The notes: generated from the letters alone by a model not told the origin. Counted from the first letter of the stretch, positions 50,091-59,615 are shown. The stretch is 64,000 nt of DNA from RHKX01 sp046330285 (GCA_046330285.1 JAXLSX010000006.1:62001-126000), one strand, 5' to 3'. Translations and numbers: made by a program.

Positions 50091-51575
50091 TCAGCTTTCT
50101 CCATCGGTAGTACCCGCTTCGGGCAGCCGCCAGCGGTTCGGCGCCACCAGATCCTGTGCCGCCTGCGGACCCCACGACCCCTGCGGATAGGTGTGGATCG
50201 GCCCCGGGTGCTCGAGCACGTCGGCGCTGATCGCCCAGAGCCGCTCGATCCCCTCGGCGCTCGTGAACAGGGTGCCGTCGCCGAGCATCGCGTCGTGGAT
50301 CAGCCGCTCGTAGGCCTCGAGCTGACGATCGGTCTGGAACGACTGCTCGTAGCGGAAGACCATCCGGGCGGCCCCGAGCTCCATCGTCGGCCCCGGGACC
50401 TTTGCCTGGAAGTCGGCGGTGATCGAGCCCGGTTCGCTGAGCTCGAAGACGAGCTGGTTGGCGCCCTGGTGCTGGACCTCGTTCGGGAACATCCGCATCG
50501 GCGGCTCGTGGAAGTCGAGGACGACCATGTGCCGGGACTCCGCCATGCACTTGCCGGTCCGCAGGTAGAACGGCACGCCCGCCCAGCGCCAGTTGTCGAT
50601 CTCGACCTCGACGGCTACGAACGTCTCCGTCTGCGACTCGGGCGCAACGCCGGGCTCGTCGAGGTAGCCCTCGTACTGGCCGCGGACGACCTTGTCGGGA
50701 TCGATCATCCGGAACGCCTGCATCACCTTGTTCTTCTCCTCGCGCAGCGCCTTCGCCGACAGCGCCGCCGGCGGCTCCATCGCGATGTAGCTGAGGAGCT
50801 GGAGGAGGTGGGTGACGACCATGTCGCGGTAGGCGCCCGTCCCCTCGTAGAACCCGGCGCGATGGCCGATCGAGAGCGTCTCGGGAACGTCGATCTCGAC
50901 GAACTCGATGTTGTGCCGGTTCCAGAGGGGCTCGTAGAGGCCGTTCGCGAAGCGGAGGGCGAGGATGTTCTGGACGGCCTCCTTCCCGAGGAAGTGGTCG
51001 ATCCGGAAGATCTGGGAGTCGTCGAAGGCCTCGTGGAGCGTGTTGTTCAGCTCCACCGCGGACTCGTAGTCGTGACCGAACGGCTTCTCGAGGATGACCC
51101 GGGATTCGGGCCCGTTCAACCCGGCCTCCTTCAGGGTCCCGATGATCGACTCGAAGGCGGCCGGTGGGACGGCGAGGTAGTGGAGCAGGCGCGAATCGGA
51201 GCCGATGCCCTGACGGGCGCGGGAGACAGCGGTTCCGAGCGCGCCGGCACCGGCGCTGATCGGGACGTAGGAGAGGCGGCCGGCGAACCGCTCCCAGGCC
51301 TCGTCGGTCACCTCGGTCCGGGCGAACTCGTCGAGCGCCTTGCGAGCGTGGTCGACGAAGCCGTCGTCGTCGAGGTCGTCCATCGCGGTGCCGACGATCT
51401 TGTAGGCGTCGGGCAGGAGCCCCGCCCCCTCGAGATGGAAGAACCCCGGCAGGAGCTTGCGGGCTGCGAGGTCGCCGGTCCCGCCGAACAGGACGATGAC
51501 GTGCGGGTCCGGGATCGCGGCCCCGGCCGTCCCCTCGGCGGCGGTCGGGAGCGTCGCGCTCGAGGCCGTGCTCAA
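50091..51575 (-). CDS. zwf: Glucose-6-phosphate 1-dehydrogenase
   Basis: 494 residues from TTG 51575, which overlaps the gnd stop (TTGA). NADP-binding VIVLFGGTGDLAARKLLPGF (GASGDLA-type) near residue 27, substrate/catalytic FRIDHFLGKEAVQNI, ILEKPFGHD, and the family's C-terminal LLGDGTLF-like MLGDGTLFTSAEGIER. Length is normal for the family. It opens the oxidative pentose phosphate branch; its partner gnd is directly upstream. The longer frame upstream of TTG 51575 is a shadow of gnd. Confidence 0.95.
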   Translation of the reverse strand: MSTASSATLPTAAEGTAGAAIPDPHVIVLFGGTGDLAARKLLPGFFHLEGAGLLPDAYKIVGTAMDDLDDDGFVDHARKALDEFARTEVTDEAWERFAGRLSYVPISAGAGALGTAVSRARQGIGSDSRLLHYLAVPPAAFESIIGTLKEAGLNGPESRVILEKPFGHDYESAVELNNTLHEAFDDSQIFRIDHFLGKEAVQNILALRFANGLYEPLWNRHNIEFVEIDVPETLSIGHRAGFYEGTGAYRDMVVTHLLQLLSYIAMEPPAALSAKALREEKNKVMQAFRMIDPDKVVRGQYEGYLDEPGVAPESQTETFVAVEVEIDNWRWAGVPFYLRTGKCMAESRHMVVLDFHEPPMRMFPNEVQHQGANQLVFELSEPGSITADFQAKVPGPTMELGAARMVFRYEQSFQTDRQLEAYERLIHDAMLGDGTLFTSAEGIERLWAISADVLEHPGPIHTYPQGSWGPQAAQDLVAPNRWRLPEAGTTDGES

Positions 51576-52597
51576 GCGCCCTGCCCGTCCGGCTTCTCGT
51601 CGTGGCCGCCGAACTGCTTCCGCATGGCCGACAACAGCTTGTTCGCGAACTCGTCCTCGCCGCGCGAGGCGAACCGCTCGTAGAGCGCGGTACTGAGTAC
51701 CGGCGCCGGGACGCCCTCGTCGATCGCCGCGTGCAGCGTCCAGCGGCCCTCGCCGGAGTCGGAGACGCGACCACCGAACTCCTCGAGCTGCGGCGAGTCG
51801 TGAAGGGCCGTCGCCGTCAGGTCGAGCAGCCACGAGGCGATCACCGAGCCGCGCCGCCAGACCTCGGCGACGTCGGCGATGTCGATGTCGTAGGGGTAGT
51901 ACTGCGGGTCGCGCAGCGGCGCCGTCTCGGCGTCGATCTCGTGCTGTCGCTTGCCGATGTCGGCGTTGGCGATCACGTTGAGGCCCTCGGCGTAGGCGGC
52001 CATGACCCCGTACTCGATGCCGTTGTGGACCATCTTCACGAAGTGCCCCGCGCCGGTCGGCCCGCAATGGAGGTAGCCGTTCTCGGCCGGAGTCGCGTCG
52101 CCGCTGCGACCCGGGGTTCGCTCGGCCGAGTCGACGCCGGGAGCGATCGTCGCGAAGATCGGGTCGAGCCGCCCGACGGCGCCGTCGGGGCCGCCGATCA
52201 TCAGGCAGAAGCCGCGATCGAGGCCGAAGACGCCGCCGCTCGTGCCGACGTCGAGGTAGTCGATGCCCTTCGGCTCGAGGGCGGCGGCGCGGTCGATGTC
52301 GTCGCGGTAGTAGCTGTTGCCGCCGTCGATGATCGCATCGCCGGACTCCATCAGCCCGGCGAGCTCGTCGAGGGTGTCCTGGACGTAGCCGGCCGGGACC
52401 ATGATCCAGGCGGCGCGCGGGGGCTCGAGCTTCTCGACCAGCTCGGCGAGGGAAGCCGCGGCGACCGCACCCTCGCCGGCGAGCTCCTCGATCGCGTCGG
52501 CGTTGACGTCGTAGACGACGCACTCGTGGCCGTCCCTCATCAGGCGGCGGACGAGGTTCGCACCCATCCGCCCCAGTCCGATCATCCCGAGCTGCAA
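51572..52597 (-). CDS. gnd: 6-phosphogluconate dehydrogenase, short (NAD-type) form
   Basis: 341 residues. LGMIGLGRMGANLVRRLMRD (dinucleotide-binding) at the start, DGGNSYYRDDIDRAA and LDVGTSGGVFGLDRGFCLM (substrate loop), and HFVKMVHNGIEYGVMAAYAE (catalytic Lys/His region). Proteins near 300–340 residues are the short class that often prefers NAD; the long class is about 470. The first gene of gnd–zwf–tal–pgi. A two-codon GEEED-like upstream stretch gives a good ribosome-binding site (GAGGAGGA). Confidence 0.93.
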   Translation of the reverse strand: MQLGMIGLGRMGANLVRRLMRDGHECVVYDVNADAIEELAGEGAVAAASLAELVEKLEPPRAAWIMVPAGYVQDTLDELAGLMESGDAIIDGGNSYYRDDIDRAAALEPKGIDYLDVGTSGGVFGLDRGFCLMIGGPDGAVGRLDPIFATIAPGVDSAERTPGRSGDATPAENGYLHCGPTGAGHFVKMVHNGIEYGVMAAYAEGLNVIANADIGKRQHEIDAETAPLRDPQYYPYDIDIADVAEVWRRGSVIASWLLDLTATALHDSPQLEEFGGRVSDSGEGRWTLHAAIDEGVPAPVLSTALYERFASRGEDEFANKLLSAMRKQFGGHDEKPDGQGA

Positions 52598-52642
52598 CTC
52601 AGTCCTCCTCCTCGCCGACTCCGAAGTTCGGTTCTCACCTTC

Positions 52643-54808
52643 TCACAGCGGGGCGACGGGCTGAGCGGCCGGCTCGATCCGGACCGCGACCCCGTTCAGG
52701 TTCGCCATTCCGGCAAGCCGTTCGAGGTCCTCCGGGCGCGACGACATCAGCACGTTGACGTTCGCCCCTCCGGCCTCGTTCGCGGTCTCCCAGCCGCCGT
52801 GATGGCCCCATCCGTGCGGGACGGCGATCGTGCCGGCGATGACCTCGTCGGTGAGCAGGGCCTCGGTCTCGATCTCGCCGTTCGCCGAGGCGATCCGGAC
52901 GCGGTCGCCGTCGCCGATCCCGGCGGCAGCGGCGTCGCCCGGGTTGAGCCGGGCGCGGTGGACGCGGTCGCCGGCCATCAGCTTCTCGGAGTTATGCATC
53001 CACGAGTTGTGGGAGCGAAGCTCACGGAGGCCGATCAGCCGCAGCGGGTAGCGCCCATCGTCCTCGCCGGCGGCCGCGATCCGGCCGACCTCGTCGGCGA
53101 TCTCCGCCGGGCAGAGGTGGACACGCTTGTCGCCGTGGCGGATCTTGCCCGGCAGCACGCCCGCCTCGAGCTCGTCGGCGAGGACGATCCCGTGCGGCGC
53201 GTCGGCGAGCTTGCCGAGGCTGAGGCCGCCGCGGCGCACCCCGAAGAGGTCGCCCTCGGACCCGAGCCGGAGCAGCAGGTCCATGAGCCGCCGCGGGCCG
53301 ACCTTGATCCCGGCCCGGCCGAGCCAGCGCGCCGCGAGCACGCTCTGCGGCACGATCCCGATCCGCTCCGAGATCGCCTCGATGATCTCCCACTCCTGGC
53401 GGGCTTCGCCGGCGGGCTCGACGACCGCCTCGGTCATGTTGATGAAGGGCTTGGTGAACAGCGAGAGGAACGGCAGCGGCAGGTCCTCGCGCTCGAGGAA
53501 CGTCGTCGCCGGCAGGACGTAGTCGGCCTGCTGCGCGGTCTCGCTCATGTAGATGTCGATTGCGACGCTGAGGTCGAGCTCGCGCATCGCCGACGCCAGC
53601 TCCTCCCCGTTCGGCACGCTGAGCACCGGGTTCCCGGCCGAGACGAACAGCGCCCGCATCCGTCCCGCCCCCGGCGTCGTGATCTCCTTCGCCATCAGCG
53701 TCGCCGGCATCGCCCCGAGCACCTCGGGGAAGCCGCCGACCCGGGAGCGCCGCTTGCCGTAGTCGCCGGCGCCGATCAGCTCGGCGACGCGCTCGAACGG
53801 GATCGCCGCCTTGCCGAAGATCGAGCCGCCGGCGCGATCGAGGTTGCCGGTGGCGAGCGCGAGCGCGTCGAGCAGGAACGACACCAGCGTGCCATTGCGG
53901 CCGAGGCACGATCCGGTCCGGCCGTAGATTGCGGCGCCGTCCGCTGCGGCGATGTCGCGCGCGAGATCGCGAACGCGATCGGGCTCGACCCCGGTCGCCG
54001 CGGCGGTCGCCTCCGGCGTGAACGGCGCGACCAGCTCGCGGAGGTCGTCGCCGCCGGCGGCCTGGGCCAGTGCCGCGCCGTCCTCGAGCGACTCGGCGAA
54101 GACGACCTGAAGCAGCGACAGCAGGAGCTTCGCGTCCGAGTCGGGGCGGAGCGGGAGGTGCTCGAACTCGCGGGCCGTCTCGGAGCGGCGCGGATCGACG
54201 ACGACCACGCGCCCGCCGCGGGCGGTGATCGCGTTGAGCTGATCCTTGATCCGGGGCGCGCTCATCACCGAGCCGTGAGAGACCAGCGGGTTGGCGCCGA
54301 CGACGAGCAGGAGCTCGGTCCTCTCGAGGTCGGGGATCGGCAGCAGGAACGGCGAGCCATAGAGCAGCGAGCTCGCGGCGAAGCGGTTCGAGACGTCCTG
54401 GGATGAGGCCGTGTAGTAGTGGGCCGAGCCGAGCGCGTCGACGAATCCCTTGACCCAGAGCGGGTGCGAGTAGCTGAAGGCGCCGGGGTTGCCCATGTAC
54501 CAGCCGATCGACTCGCCGCCGTGCTCGCGCTTGATCGCGCCGAGCCGGTCGCCGATCTCGTCGAGCGCCGTCTCCCAATCGATCCGCTCGTAGCTCCCGT
54601 CCGGGCGGCGGCGCTGCGGGTAGAGGACCCGATCGGGGTCGTTCTGGACCTCTGTCATCGCGATGCCCTTCGGACAGGCGAAGCCGCGGGAGAGCGGGTG
54701 CTCCTTGTCGGGCCGCAGCTTCGTGACCCGGCCGTCCTCGACGGTCGCGACCATTCCGCAGAGCGGCTCGCAGATCCGGCAGTAGGTGACGTGCTCGGTG
54801 GCGCTCAT
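52643..54808 (-). CDS. Molybdopterin-dependent oxidoreductase with N-terminal 4Fe-4S site
   Basis: 721 residues. CRICEPLCG with a distant fourth Cys in GFACPKGIAM forms the 4Fe-4S motif (C-x2-C-x3-C-x~29-C). Then bis-MGD domains: IGWYMGNPGAFSYSHPLWVK, LLVVGANPLVSHGSV, VVVVDPRRSET, GRTGSCLGRNGTLVSF, and C-terminal IAVPHGWGHHGGWETANEAGG with the dinucleotide-binding domain. It is similar to assimilatory nitrate reductase/formate dehydrogenase-type catalytic subunits. The region following AHYYTASSQD offers Ser/Asp, not an obvious Cys, as Mo ligand. No electron-transfer partner subunit is next to it. Divergent from a glycosyltransferase. Confidence 0.86.
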   Translation of the reverse strand: MSATEHVTYCRICEPLCGMVATVEDGRVTKLRPDKEHPLSRGFACPKGIAMTEVQNDPDRVLYPQRRRPDGSYERIDWETALDEIGDRLGAIKREHGGESIGWYMGNPGAFSYSHPLWVKGFVDALGSAHYYTASSQDVSNRFAASSLLYGSPFLLPIPDLERTELLLVVGANPLVSHGSVMSAPRIKDQLNAITARGGRVVVVDPRRSETAREFEHLPLRPDSDAKLLLSLLQVVFAESLEDGAALAQAAGGDDLRELVAPFTPEATAAATGVEPDRVRDLARDIAAADGAAIYGRTGSCLGRNGTLVSFLLDALALATGNLDRAGGSIFGKAAIPFERVAELIGAGDYGKRRSRVGGFPEVLGAMPATLMAKEITTPGAGRMRALFVSAGNPVLSVPNGEELASAMRELDLSVAIDIYMSETAQQADYVLPATTFLEREDLPLPFLSLFTKPFINMTEAVVEPAGEARQEWEIIEAISERIGIVPQSVLAARWLGRAGIKVGPRRLMDLLLRLGSEGDLFGVRRGGLSLGKLADAPHGIVLADELEAGVLPGKIRHGDKRVHLCPAEIADEVGRIAAAGEDDGRYPLRLIGLRELRSHNSWMHNSEKLMAGDRVHRARLNPGDAAAAGIGDGDRVRIASANGEIETEALLTDEVIAGTIAVPHGWGHHGGWETANEAGGANVNVLMSSRPEDLERLAGMANLNGVAVRIEPAAQPVAPL

Positions 54809-54844
54809 CGGCCCTGTCCACGCAGCCTACCCATGTGGTGGACA

Positions 54845-56005
54845 ATGGCGGCCTCGATGCGGATCCTCTACGGCGTCAACGGCGAGGGAATGGGCCACGC
54901 GACCCGCTCGCAGGTGGTCGTCGAGTCGCTGCTCGAGCGGCACGAGGTCCACGTCGTCGCCTCCGGCGCCGCCTACGCGTACCTGAGCCAGGTGCTTCCC
55001 GACGTCGAGGAGATCCTCGGCGCGAAGTTCGTCATGGAGGACGGCGAGATCCGGCGCTGGGCGACGGTCCGCCAGAACCTCGCCGACGCCGCCGGCGGTG
55101 CGCCGCAGTCGATCCGCCGTTGGATCGAGATGACCCGCGCCTGGGAGCCGGACGTTGTCGTCACCGACTTCGAGCCGCTCTCCGCCATCTACGCCCGCGT
55201 CGCCCGCGCGCCGCTGATCGCGGTCGACAACATCAACATGCTCGACCGCTGCCGCCACGACGCCGAGATCCTCGAGGGTCATCGCGAGGACTACGCCGTC
55301 GCCCGCGCGGTCACGAGGTCGATGGTCCCGAACGCGGTCCGCTACATCATCACGACGTTCTTCCGGCCGCCGCTCGCCAAGAACCAGACGACGCTCGTCC
55401 AGCCGATCCTCCGCGAGGCCATCGTCGCCGCCGAGCCGACCGAGGGCGAGCACCTGGTCGTCTACTCGAGCGGCGAGGAGAACGCGATGGCGGCGCTGCG
55501 GGCCAGCGGCGTCCCGTGCCGCGTCTACGGCATGCGCGGCGGACCGGCCGAGGGCACGACCGACGGCAACCTCGAGTTCAAGCCGCGGTCGAACGAGGGC
55601 TTCGTCGAGGACCTGAGGACCGCGCGCGGCGTCGTTGCGGGCGGCGGCTTCTCGCTGATGAGCGAGGCCGTCTACCTCGGCAAGCCGATGCTCGCGATGC
55701 CCCTGTTCGGCCAGTTCGAGCAGGCGATGAACTCCCGCTACCTCGAGCGCGAGGGCTACGGCGTCGCGGCCACCGAGCTGACCGAGTCGGTGCTCGATCG
55801 GTTCCTCGGCGGGCTCGACGGCTTCCGCGACCGGCTGGCGGGCTACGAGCAGGACGGCAACGATGCGACGCTGCAGACGATCGAGGAGCGGATCGAGGTC
55901 GCCGCGGCCAGCAAGCCGGCCGACCTGCGCCGGGCACGGCGGCGTTCGCGCACCCCTCCGGTCGGCAGGCAACGACACCAGGCAAACGAAGATGGAGTGA
56001 GCTGA
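54845..56005 (+). CDS. Glycosyltransferase (MurG/MJ1255-like, UDP-GlcNAc transferase family 28 type)
   Basis: 386 residues from ATG 54845 (ATG 54857 also possible). The N-terminal MRILYGVNGEGMGHATRSQV is the G-x-G-x-GH motif of the MJ1255/MGT-like family, and the C-terminal half has VAGGGFSLMSEAVYLGKPML followed by LFGQFEQAMNSRYLEREGYG, the GGxxxxxE nucleotide-sugar site. The tail (~25 residues) is basic and low complexity. It overlaps the deacetylase by 1 nt (TGATG), pointing to a shared role in cell-surface polysaccharide or glycolipid synthesis. Confidence 0.82.
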   Translation: MAASMRILYGVNGEGMGHATRSQVVVESLLERHEVHVVASGAAYAYLSQVLPDVEEILGAKFVMEDGEIRRWATVRQNLADAAGGAPQSIRRWIEMTRAWEPDVVVTDFEPLSAIYARVARAPLIAVDNINMLDRCRHDAEILEGHREDYAVARAVTRSMVPNAVRYIITTFFRPPLAKNQTTLVQPILREAIVAAEPTEGEHLVVYSSGEENAMAALRASGVPCRVYGMRGGPAEGTTDGNLEFKPRSNEGFVEDLRTARGVVAGGGFSLMSEAVYLGKPMLAMPLFGQFEQAMNSRYLEREGYGVAATELTESVLDRFLGGLDGFRDRLAGYEQDGNDATLQTIEERIEVAAASKPADLRRARRRSRTPPVGRQRHQANEDGVS

Positions 56006-56736
56006 TGAACGGACGGGTAATCGGAACGGCGGCGGGCCTCGGCCTCGCGGGCGCGGCGGGAGTCGCGTTCTACGGCGGGCAGATCCCGACGGCGCAGATC
56101 TTCGGCCCGACGATCCACCGCAACCCGAACGCCGGGCGGAAGATCGCGCTCACCTATGACGACGGCCCCAACCCCGTCTACACGCCGCAGCTCCTCTCCC
56201 TGCTCGACCGCTTCGGCGCGAAGGCGACGTTCTTCTCGATCGGGATGTGGGCCGAGCTCGAGCCCGGACTGCTGCGCGAGATGCACGCTGCCGGCCACGC
56301 GATCGGCAACCACACCCACACGCACCCGACGATGCCGCTGCTCTCCTCCGATCAGGTCAAGGACGAACTCCGGCGCTGCCGGGCCGCCGTCGAGGCGTCG
56401 GGGATCGAGTTCTCGCGAGCCAACGGCGGAATGCTGATGCGACCCCCCTACGGCCGCCGCCGCCCGGGCACGCTGCGAGCGATGCGCGAGGAGGGCTACG
56501 AGCCCGTCACCTGGTCGGTCACCTGTTACGACTGGCGCCGGACCGCGACCGAGCGGTCCATCGCCCGCCACGCCTCCCACGCCGGCCCCGGCGACATCAT
56601 CCTCATGCACGACGGCAACAACCACGTGCCCGACGCCGACCGCTCGCGCTCGGTCAAGGCGACCGCGGACACCCTGGAGAAGTACGCGGCCGAGGGCTAC
56701 GAGTTCGTGACCGTTCCGGACCTAATCGCCGCCTAG
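56005..56736 (+). CDS. Polysaccharide deacetylase (NodB domain), membrane-anchored or secreted
   Basis: 243 residues. N-terminal hydrophobic anchor (GTAAGLGLAGAAGVAFYGG). NodB motif 1 LTYDDGPNPVYTPQLL with catalytic Asp-Asp, motif 2 HAIGNHTHTHPTMPLL (two His metal ligands), motif 3 RPPYGRRRP and motif 5-like ILMHDGNN. All metal ligands of CE4 deacetylases are present. GGAG ends 8 nt before the ATG. With the preceding glycosyltransferase it likely modifies an N-acetylated glycan. Confidence 0.9.
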   Translation: MNGRVIGTAAGLGLAGAAGVAFYGGQIPTAQIFGPTIHRNPNAGRKIALTYDDGPNPVYTPQLLSLLDRFGAKATFFSIGMWAELEPGLLREMHAAGHAIGNHTHTHPTMPLLSSDQVKDELRRCRAAVEASGIEFSRANGGMLMRPPYGRRRPGTLRAMREEGYEPVTWSVTCYDWRRTATERSIARHASHAGPGDIILMHDGNNHVPDADRSRSVKATADTLEKYAAEGYEFVTVPDLIAA

Positions 56737-56943
56737 GCCTTCGGCGATCGCGATCGCGCGGTCAGGGTCGACCCCCGCCGCGCCGGCGATCCAGCAGGCG
56801 ATCGGCGCCGCCTTCCGCTCGGACGAGTGGGCGGCGACGGACGCGAGCTTCAGCAGCTTCCCGATGGTCTCCTCGTCCGGTGGCTCAGCCCCCGCCTCCG
56901 CGGCGAACTCGGCGATCCATTCCTCGGCACTGGTCTCGGGCAT
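56722..56943 (-). CDS. DUF6457-type small protein
   Basis: 73 residues starting MPETSAEEWIAEFAAEAGAE and continuing with LLKLASVAAHSSERKAAPIA and CWIAGAAGVDPDRAIAIAEG. Helical, acidic, cytosolic. This pattern matches the DUF6457 domain, which I recall as appearing next to or fused with MobA-type proteins in actinobacteria, fitting a position 29 bp upstream-adjacent to modC. Its stop lies inside the convergent deacetylase gene. The longer in-frame region upstream of ATG 56943 is shadow of modC. Confidence 0.72.
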   Translation of the reverse strand: MPETSAEEWIAEFAAEAGAEPPDEETIGKLLKLASVAAHSSERKAAPIACWIAGAAGVDPDRAIAIAEGLGGD

Positions 56944-56972
56944 CTCGACCTCCTGGTTGGGACGCCGCGACG

Positions 56973-58037
56973 CTATCGCGGTGCCAGGCGTGTCGCGGTC
57001 GCCTTCCAGCTGACGACGACTGGGGTTCCCGGCCGCAGGCCAAGGCGCGCGATCGACGCGGCTGTGACCTCGGCCGCGAGCGGCTGCGGCACGACTAGCC
57101 CGATCCGGGCCCGGTTGCCGAACTCGGTCACGGTCCTGACCTCCGCCGAGAGGCGATTGAGCGCGGAGCCGGAGGGCGCCGGCGCGCCGGCGGGATCGAC
57201 CGCGATCTCCCACGGGAAGACGCCGGCCGACACCGGGCCGACGGCCGCTTCGGTGCTGAAGATCGTCCCGCCGCCGGCGAGCTCGACCCGGGTCAGCCCG
57301 CCCTCGCCCGGCGATGCATCTCCCTCGAGGACCGTCGCTCCGGCGAGATCGGCGACGAGCCCGCTGGCGGGGGCCGAAGCCAGCTCGGCGGCGGTGCCGC
57401 GCTGAACGATCCGCCCGCTGTCGAGCACGGCGACAGTGCCCGCAAGCTGCGCTGCCTCGGCGAAGTCGTGGGTGACGACGATCGCGGGCGCCTCGGCCGC
57501 CGCGAGGACCGACGCCAGCTCCCGCGCCGCGGCCGCTCGAGTCCGCGCGTCGAGGGCGGACAGCGGCTCGTCGAGCAGGAGCAGCCGCGGGCCGGAGGCC
57601 AGCGCCCGAGCGAGCGCCACCCGCTGACGCTCGCCGCCGCTGAGGTCAGCGGGCAGTGCGTCGGCGCGAGCGGCGAGGCCGAAGCGATCGAGAGCCGCGA
57701 GGGCCCCCGCACGGCGCGAGCGGCGCGGTCCGCGGAGCCCGTAGGCGACGTTCTGCGCGGCGGACATGCGCGGGAACAGCGCGTAGTCCTGGAAGACGAA
57801 GCCGACCCGGCGGCGCTCGGCCGGCACGGCGATGCCTGCGTCCCCGTCGAACCAGCGCTCGCCGCCGAGGGCGATCTTCCCCCGGTCCGGGACGAGCAGA
57901 CCCGCGAGCAGGCGCAGCAGGGTGCTCTTGCCGGCGCCGGAGGGGCCGACGAGCGCGAGCCTCCCACCGGCGGGCACATCGATCGCGGCCTCGAGGGCGA
58001 AGGCGCCGCGGTCGAGGGCGACGTCAGCCGCGAGCAT
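56973..58037 (-). CDS. modC: Molybdate ABC transporter ATP-binding protein (ModC)
   Basis: 354 residues: Walker A GPSGAGKS near 33–40, Q-loop VGFVFQDYALFPRMSAAQNV, signature LSGGERQR, Walker B LLLLDEPLSALD, H-loop VTHDFAEAA. The C-terminal ~100 residues hold a molybdate-binding TOBE region (VRTVTEFGNRARIGLVVPQP). It overlaps modB by 14 nt. Position in modA–modB–modC order, led by a TOBE regulator, fixes molybdate (or tungstate) as substrate. Confidence 0.92.
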   Translation of the reverse strand: MLAADVALDRGAFALEAAIDVPAGGRLALVGPSGAGKSTLLRLLAGLLVPDRGKIALGGERWFDGDAGIAVPAERRRVGFVFQDYALFPRMSAAQNVAYGLRGPRRSRRAGALAALDRFGLAARADALPADLSGGERQRVALARALASGPRLLLLDEPLSALDARTRAAAARELASVLAAAEAPAIVVTHDFAEAAQLAGTVAVLDSGRIVQRGTAAELASAPASGLVADLAGATVLEGDASPGEGGLTRVELAGGGTIFSTEAAVGPVSAGVFPWEIAVDPAGAPAPSGSALNRLSAEVRTVTEFGNRARIGLVVPQPLAAEVTAASIARLGLRPGTPVVVSWKATATRLAPR

Positions 58038-58845
58038 CGGCCGCCTCCGGCCGGCCGCCGACCAGCTTCACCGAGAGGAGGATGAAGGCCGATACGACGA
58101 GCAGGACCGCGGAGAGCGCCAGCGCCGCGTCGAAGTCGCGCGCGAGGAACTCGAAGATCGCCAGCGGTGCCGTCTGGGTCCTCCCCTCCAGCGATCCGGC
58201 GAACATCAGCGTCGCCCCGAACTCGCCCAGTGCCCGGCCCCAGGCGAGGGCGGCGCCCGAGGCGAGGCCGGCCCGGGCGCCGGGGATCCCGACTCGGAGG
58301 AACGTCCGGCCCTCCCCCGCCCCGAGCGTTCGCGAGGCGTCGACGACGCTCGTGTCCAGCGCCTCGAACGCGGCGATGGCACCGCGGACGAAGAACGGAG
58401 CGGCGACGAACGTGAGGGCGACGATGACCCCGGCGGTCTGCAGGACGAGCTCGATGCCGAGGTCCTCGATCGCGCCGCCGGCGAGGCCGTTCGGGCCGAA
58501 CGCGGCGAGCAGCGCGATCCCGGCGGCCGCGGGCGGCAGGACGAGCGGGAGCTCGATCAATGTCAGGACCAGCGCCCGGCCGCGGAAGTCCCGGCGGGCG
58601 ACGAACCAGGCTGCCGGCGTGCCGACGGCGACGATCACGATCAGGGCGGCGAGCGACGTCCTCAGGCTCAGCCAGAGCGCCTCCGCCGCCCCGCGCTCAC
58701 CGAGGCTGGAGACGAGCTCGCGCGGCCCGGTCTCGGCGAACAGGGCGACCATCGGCACGACGAGAAAGCCGAGCAGCAGCGCCAGCGCGGCGGCGGCACC
58801 GATCCGGAACCAGGTCGAGCCGCCGGGACGGCTCACCCGGCTCAT
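58024..58845 (-). CDS. modB: Molybdate ABC transporter permease (ModB)
   Basis: 273 residues, five to six hydrophobic helices. The EAA-type loop reads ALDTSVVDASRTLGAGEGRT, and GRALGEFGATLMFAGS is the hallmark of ModB. TPAAWFVARRDFRG is in the first third. ATG overlaps the modA stop (4 nt) and the gene runs 14 nt into modC. Confidence 0.92.
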   Translation of the reverse strand: MSRVSRPGGSTWFRIGAAAALALLLGFLVVPMVALFAETGPRELVSSLGERGAAEALWLSLRTSLAALIVIVAVGTPAAWFVARRDFRGRALVLTLIELPLVLPPAAAGIALLAAFGPNGLAGGAIEDLGIELVLQTAGVIVALTFVAAPFFVRGAIAAFEALDTSVVDASRTLGAGEGRTFLRVGIPGARAGLASGAALAWGRALGEFGATLMFAGSLEGRTQTAPLAIFEFLARDFDAALALSAVLLVVSAFILLSVKLVGGRPEAADARG

Positions 58846-59615
58846 CCGGCGGGAGGGGGCCCGAACCCGGAGTCGAGGAGGATCTGCTGTCCGTCGCCGT
58901 CGACGACCCCGTCGACGAACTCCTGCGCGAGCTCGGGCTGCTCGGCGCCCGTTGTGACGGCGATGCCGTAGGCGACGTCGGGGCTGGCCTTCGCCGGAAT
59001 CGCGACCTCCTTGATCGCCCCGTCGGTGGCCTCGACGTCGCTGCGGTAGATGAAGCCCGCGTCGACCGCGCCCTGCGTGAGCTTGCCGACGATTCCGGCG
59101 ACGTCGGGCTCGCTACTGGCGACGTTCGCGAGGATCGCATCGGAGGCCTTCGGGCCGAGCGCGTCGAGGACCTCGCGCGTGTAGATGCCGACGGGAACCT
59201 CCTCGTCGCCGATCGCAACCGTCACTCCCGGCTGTTCGAGGTCGGTGATGTCATCGATTTCGGAGTCCGCGGGGACGCCGACCACGAGCTTGTTGGTCGC
59301 GAAGGCCGTCGGCTTCTCGAGCAGGTCGTCGGCGTGGAGCTCGTCGGGAAGCGAGGTGTTGGCGGCGGCGTAGACGTCCGGGGTGACGCCCTGGCGGATC
59401 TGGGCGGCGAGGTCGTCGGAGCCGACGAAGGAGAACTTGACGTCGGCGCCTTCGAACTGGTCGCCGTACTGCTCGAAGGCCGGGCCGAGCGACGAGGCGG
59501 CGAAGACGACGAGCTCGGGCTCCGACGAAGCACTGGAAGAAGCCGTGTCGTCGGAGCTGCCGCAGCCTGCTACGACTACGACCAGCAGGGCCACCCCGGC
59601 GGCGAGCCGCCTCAA
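58842..59615 (-). CDS. modA: Molybdate-binding lipoprotein (ModA)
   Basis: 257 residues from TTG 59615. Lipoprotein signal ends VVVVAGC (Cys18), then a Ser-rich linker. Family marks: LVVFAASSLGPAFEQYG (ligand Ser/Ala stretch), FSFVGSDDLAAQIRQGVTPD, and the closing IPAKASPDVAYGIAVTTGAEQPE. It binds molybdate outside the membrane. Its start overlaps the stop of the upstream HTH–TOBE regulator gene (TTGA). Confidence 0.92.
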   Translation of the reverse strand: MRRLAAGVALLVVVVAGCGSSDDTASSSASSEPELVVFAASSLGPAFEQYGDQFEGADVKFSFVGSDDLAAQIRQGVTPDVYAAANTSLPDELHADDLLEKPTAFATNKLVVGVPADSEIDDITDLEQPGVTVAIGDEEVPVGIYTREVLDALGPKASDAILANVASSEPDVAGIVGKLTQGAVDAGFIYRSDVEATDGAIKEVAIPAKASPDVAYGIAVTTGAEQPELAQEFVDGVVDGDGQQILLDSGFGPPPAG

